From contig NZ_JALNTW010000001.1 of the NCBI RefSeq assembly GCF_023161665.1, positions 189,454 through 253,453 on the forward strand: DNA of 64,000 nt. Reading direction: 5' to 3'. This document shows, one piece after another, positions 62,290 through 64,000 of this stretch. The position numbers were made by a program, and so were the translations under genes. The notes beneath the pieces are model-generated. The model was not told the origin of the DNA. It worked only from the letters and a program-made list of their open reading frames with translations, and ran no database searches. Each line of letters starts with the position of its first letter. Position 1 is the stretch's first letter. Source of the DNA: Shewanella sp. 1CM18E. GTDB taxonomy: Bacteria > Pseudomonadota > Gammaproteobacteria > Enterobacterales > Shewanellaceae.

Positions 62290-62487
62290 GGGTTCATCCT
62301 TATAAATGGATAGTAAACAGCAAGTACATTTGTTAATTGATTTTGGCCACTTAACGTATAGCACAATAATCAAGCTATTGATTAGGTTATATATCACCTC
62401 AAAGCTTAACGATTGCTTGATACCCGTTTAATCACTATCACTTTTGCTCAAATGTGCTTGTAACATCACTTAAGCGAGTGATGAGTG

Positions 62488-63543
62488 CTAAAGGCTGTTG
62501 CGCTTTTTAAGAAACTTCCAATCACGAGACTCTAAAAAGAAAGAGGCGAAAATCATATAAACGCCAACCATAAACAGTTGTAAGATCCGCAGGTAAAAAT
62601 TCACTGCCACGTCTTTATCAGTCGAAGATGCCGTTGAGCCAACCACAACCAGTAATGCTGATAAGATACCAGCATAAAGCGGCGCTTTTTCTGGATTGGC
62701 ATATATCTTTTGCCCAAACAACAAGGCAGCTAGCATCGACATCCCTATGTAAAAAGTCAGTTCGGGTACTATGGTAAGCATGTTGTAAAACACAATAGCC
62801 AAGGCGCCGCCAATACCATTGGTGATTAATAAAAACAGACTGACCTTAATGCTTTTTGCCCCTGCTGCTTGCAACGACAAAATGGCAATAAAAATCATGG
62901 TCAGTAGTGCGCCAGAGATCTCCAAAAAGTAAAAGAAACAAATCACAGGAAAGGCAATAATCAACGCCCTAAACGCTTCATGAGTGCGTTCATCGTGACT
63001 TTGTGCCGCACTGGCTAATTGCTCTCTGTTGGGCGAGAGATCGGGCAATAGCGCGTGCAATAATGCAAAAATAGTTACCGCAACCACACCCGAAAAGCTC
63101 AGACCAACCCCCACTAAAATAGCGGCTCCCGGTTGCAGCAAGCTCATGTAAGGCAAAAGTAATGTCGCCACAATGAATATAGTGGCAAAGAAGTTCCAGC
63201 GTGGATCGCTAAATAGGTAATAACCCCATAGCATCATCATGGCCAATAGTGGTAATAACACCATAGGGTATTGCGTTGGCCCAAAGCTAACCAGCCAAGC
63301 TAACCCTATGGTAAATATCATTGAAATAAGCAACTCGTAAACGGTTTGCACTGTAGGCTCTTGCCTATCAACCAAAAACTTAGCCACAAATACCGGCACG
63401 ATAAAGGCTAGTGGCCACGCAAAAATCGCAGAAACCGCCACAGCTAAACCTATGCCTAAGGTGAAGCGTAACACCCGCCGCGTGTAAATGGCCTCCTCTG
63501 ACGCCACAGCCGTGTTTAGCAAAGCGTTGTCACTATCTGACAT
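62488..63543 (-). CDS. DUF2955 inner-membrane protein (FUSC-like efflux)
   Basis: A 351-residue membrane protein with about 8-10 helices (FTLGIGLAVAVSAIFAWPLA, IFIVATLLLPYMSLL, VGVGLSFSGVVAVTIFALLH, FSLLLMTIFIAILSLQ-like stretch) and a C-terminal amphipathic DWKFLKK. DUF2955 proteins pair with HlyD-type adaptors and resemble the aromatic acid exporter (FUSC) family. It overlaps the HlyD gene by 11 bp. Substrate unknown. Confidence 0.82.
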   Translation of the reverse strand: MSDSDNALLNTAVASEEAIYTRRVLRFTLGIGLAVAVSAIFAWPLAFIVPVFVAKFLVDRQEPTVQTVYELLISMIFTIGLAWLVSFGPTQYPMVLLPLLAMMMLWGYYLFSDPRWNFFATIFIVATLLLPYMSLLQPGAAILVGVGLSFSGVVAVTIFALLHALLPDLSPNREQLASAAQSHDERTHEAFRALIIAFPVICFFYFLEISGALLTMIFIAILSLQAAGAKSIKVSLFLLITNGIGGALAIVFYNMLTIVPELTFYIGMSMLAALLFGQKIYANPEKAPLYAGILSALLVVVGSTASSTDKDVAVNFYLRILQLFMVGVYMIFASFFLESRDWKFLKKRNSL

Positions 63544-64000
63544 AAGAGAACCAACTGACTAAGCGGATCCAAAACTTGCCAAATAGATTAATAACACTGC
63601 TATCGCTGGTATAAACAATCACGTCAGCTTGACCACCAACGCGCCGTAACCCGACCGCCTCATCAGCAGATAACACGATAGTGACCGGAAAGCGCTGAGA
63701 TTGGCGCAGCCATCCCGTTTGACCAGACACCTGTGCTAACTTGCCCGTTTGTTCACTCTGCCCCCAGTCAATACCATAATCAATGCTACCCACTTTGGCT
63801 TTAAAGACTTCACCAGGCGCGTAATCCAGCGCAAATTCCACTTCATCGCCGGGTTGCATATTACCTAGGCTGTTTTCGCGAAAATAAGCCTCAATCCACA
63901 CATCTTCCGACGAGATAAAGGTCATCACCGGCTGACCCGCACTGGCGTAAATACCCTCTTTTAATCTGAAATTTGACGCCACGCCGTCAGTGGGTGCGGT
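63533..64000 (-). CDS. HlyD-family membrane fusion protein, C-terminal part
   Basis: The frame stays open to the end of the window, so the N-terminus is missing. The 155 visible residues are the C-terminal part of an HlyD/EmrA-type adaptor: APTDGVASNFRLKEGIYASA (the junction lipoyl/barrel motif), VWIEAYFRENSLGNMQPGDE, EFALDYAPGEVFKAKV and RFPVTIVLSADEA. It carries substrate across the periplasm from the adjoining DUF2955 protein to an outer-membrane channel that is outside the window. Confidence 0.88.
   Translation of the reverse strand, partial: TAPTDGVASNFRLKEGIYASAGQPVMTFISSEDVWIEAYFRENSLGNMQPGDEVEFALDYAPGEVFKAKVGSIDYGIDWGQSEQTGKLAQVSGQTGWLRQSQRFPVTIVLSADEAVGLRRVGGQADVIVYTSDSSVINLFGKFWIRLVSWFSYVR

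Overview
The window looks like a chromosome segment of a marine gammaproteobacterium, most likely Shewanella. The reasons are the AT-rich coding style, the bamE / rnfH / ratA / smpB / ssrA cluster with a tmRNA tag read as ANDDNYALAA, a pentaheme NrfA, a borosin precursor/methyltransferase pair of the kind known from Shewanella, fadE with FadR- and PsrA-like sites, and dispersed intergenic repeats with the termini TACCAATCAGTATAA. Species cannot be fixed from the sequence alone.

Layout. 1-7.1 kb: the tail of a CBS-domain protein, a 5'-nucleotidase-like metallophosphatase, a GNAT acetyltransferase, an NrfJ-like exported protein, a DUF3820 protein, a ParA ATPase with an overlapping ribbon-helix-helix partner preceded by a 27-bp tandem repeat, an MtfA-like peptidase and an NTF2-like exported protein. 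7.4-8.7 kb: a shortened malate synthase A homologue that has lost a metal-ligand Asp and the whole catalytic C-terminal domain. 9.86-10.24 kb: a 381-bp MITE-like repeat. 10.4-13.3 kb (minus strand): a borosin operon, methyltransferase then precursor then a TPR-GGDEF diguanylate cyclase only 6 nt further on. 13.8-16.3 kb: bamE, rnfH-ratA, smpB and ssrA. 16.3-20.07 kb: a small island in the 3' end of ssrA, bounded by ~120-bp direct repeats, with a BRCT / TerB-like / BRCT protein, two membrane proteins and an integrase that has lost its middle.

20-32 kb: PhnA/YjdM, an AraC regulator, a Raf-kinase-inhibitor-like protein, NfsA-type nitroreductase, a CBS protein, a CSS-EAL phosphodiesterase, LpxR-type lipid A deacylase, a beta-barrel protein, a DAACS transporter fused to a solute-binding domain, and a BshA-type glycosyltransferase whose stop overlaps the transporter start. 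32-43 kb: LruC-domain protein plus lipoprotein, CIA30-domain protein plus HAD hydrolase, RsgA, an alkaline-phosphatase-superfamily enzyme and FadE. 43-46.7 kb: a probable acquired cassette (DoxX-like, LysR, DUF2798, carboxymuconolactone decarboxylase, single-domain tyrosine recombinase) lying between two structured repeats. 47-57 kb: alkylsulfatase, AraC regulator, NrfA, NnrS, KefG/KefB-type K+ efflux pair and HPF. 57.8-60.2 kb: a DUF3649-PepSY-DUF3325 operon behind a Fur-like box. 60.4-64 kb: a hypothetical protein, OsmC, a SYLF lipoprotein and a DUF2955/HlyD pair running off the end.

The most unusual items are the borosin operon with its coupled cyclase, the malate synthase pseudoenzyme with a PsrA-like palindrome far upstream, three intergenic clusters of hairpins with GGA in the loop (a pattern that recalls CsrA target hairpins), the ParA/RHH cassette, the BshA-transporter pair and the ssrA island.
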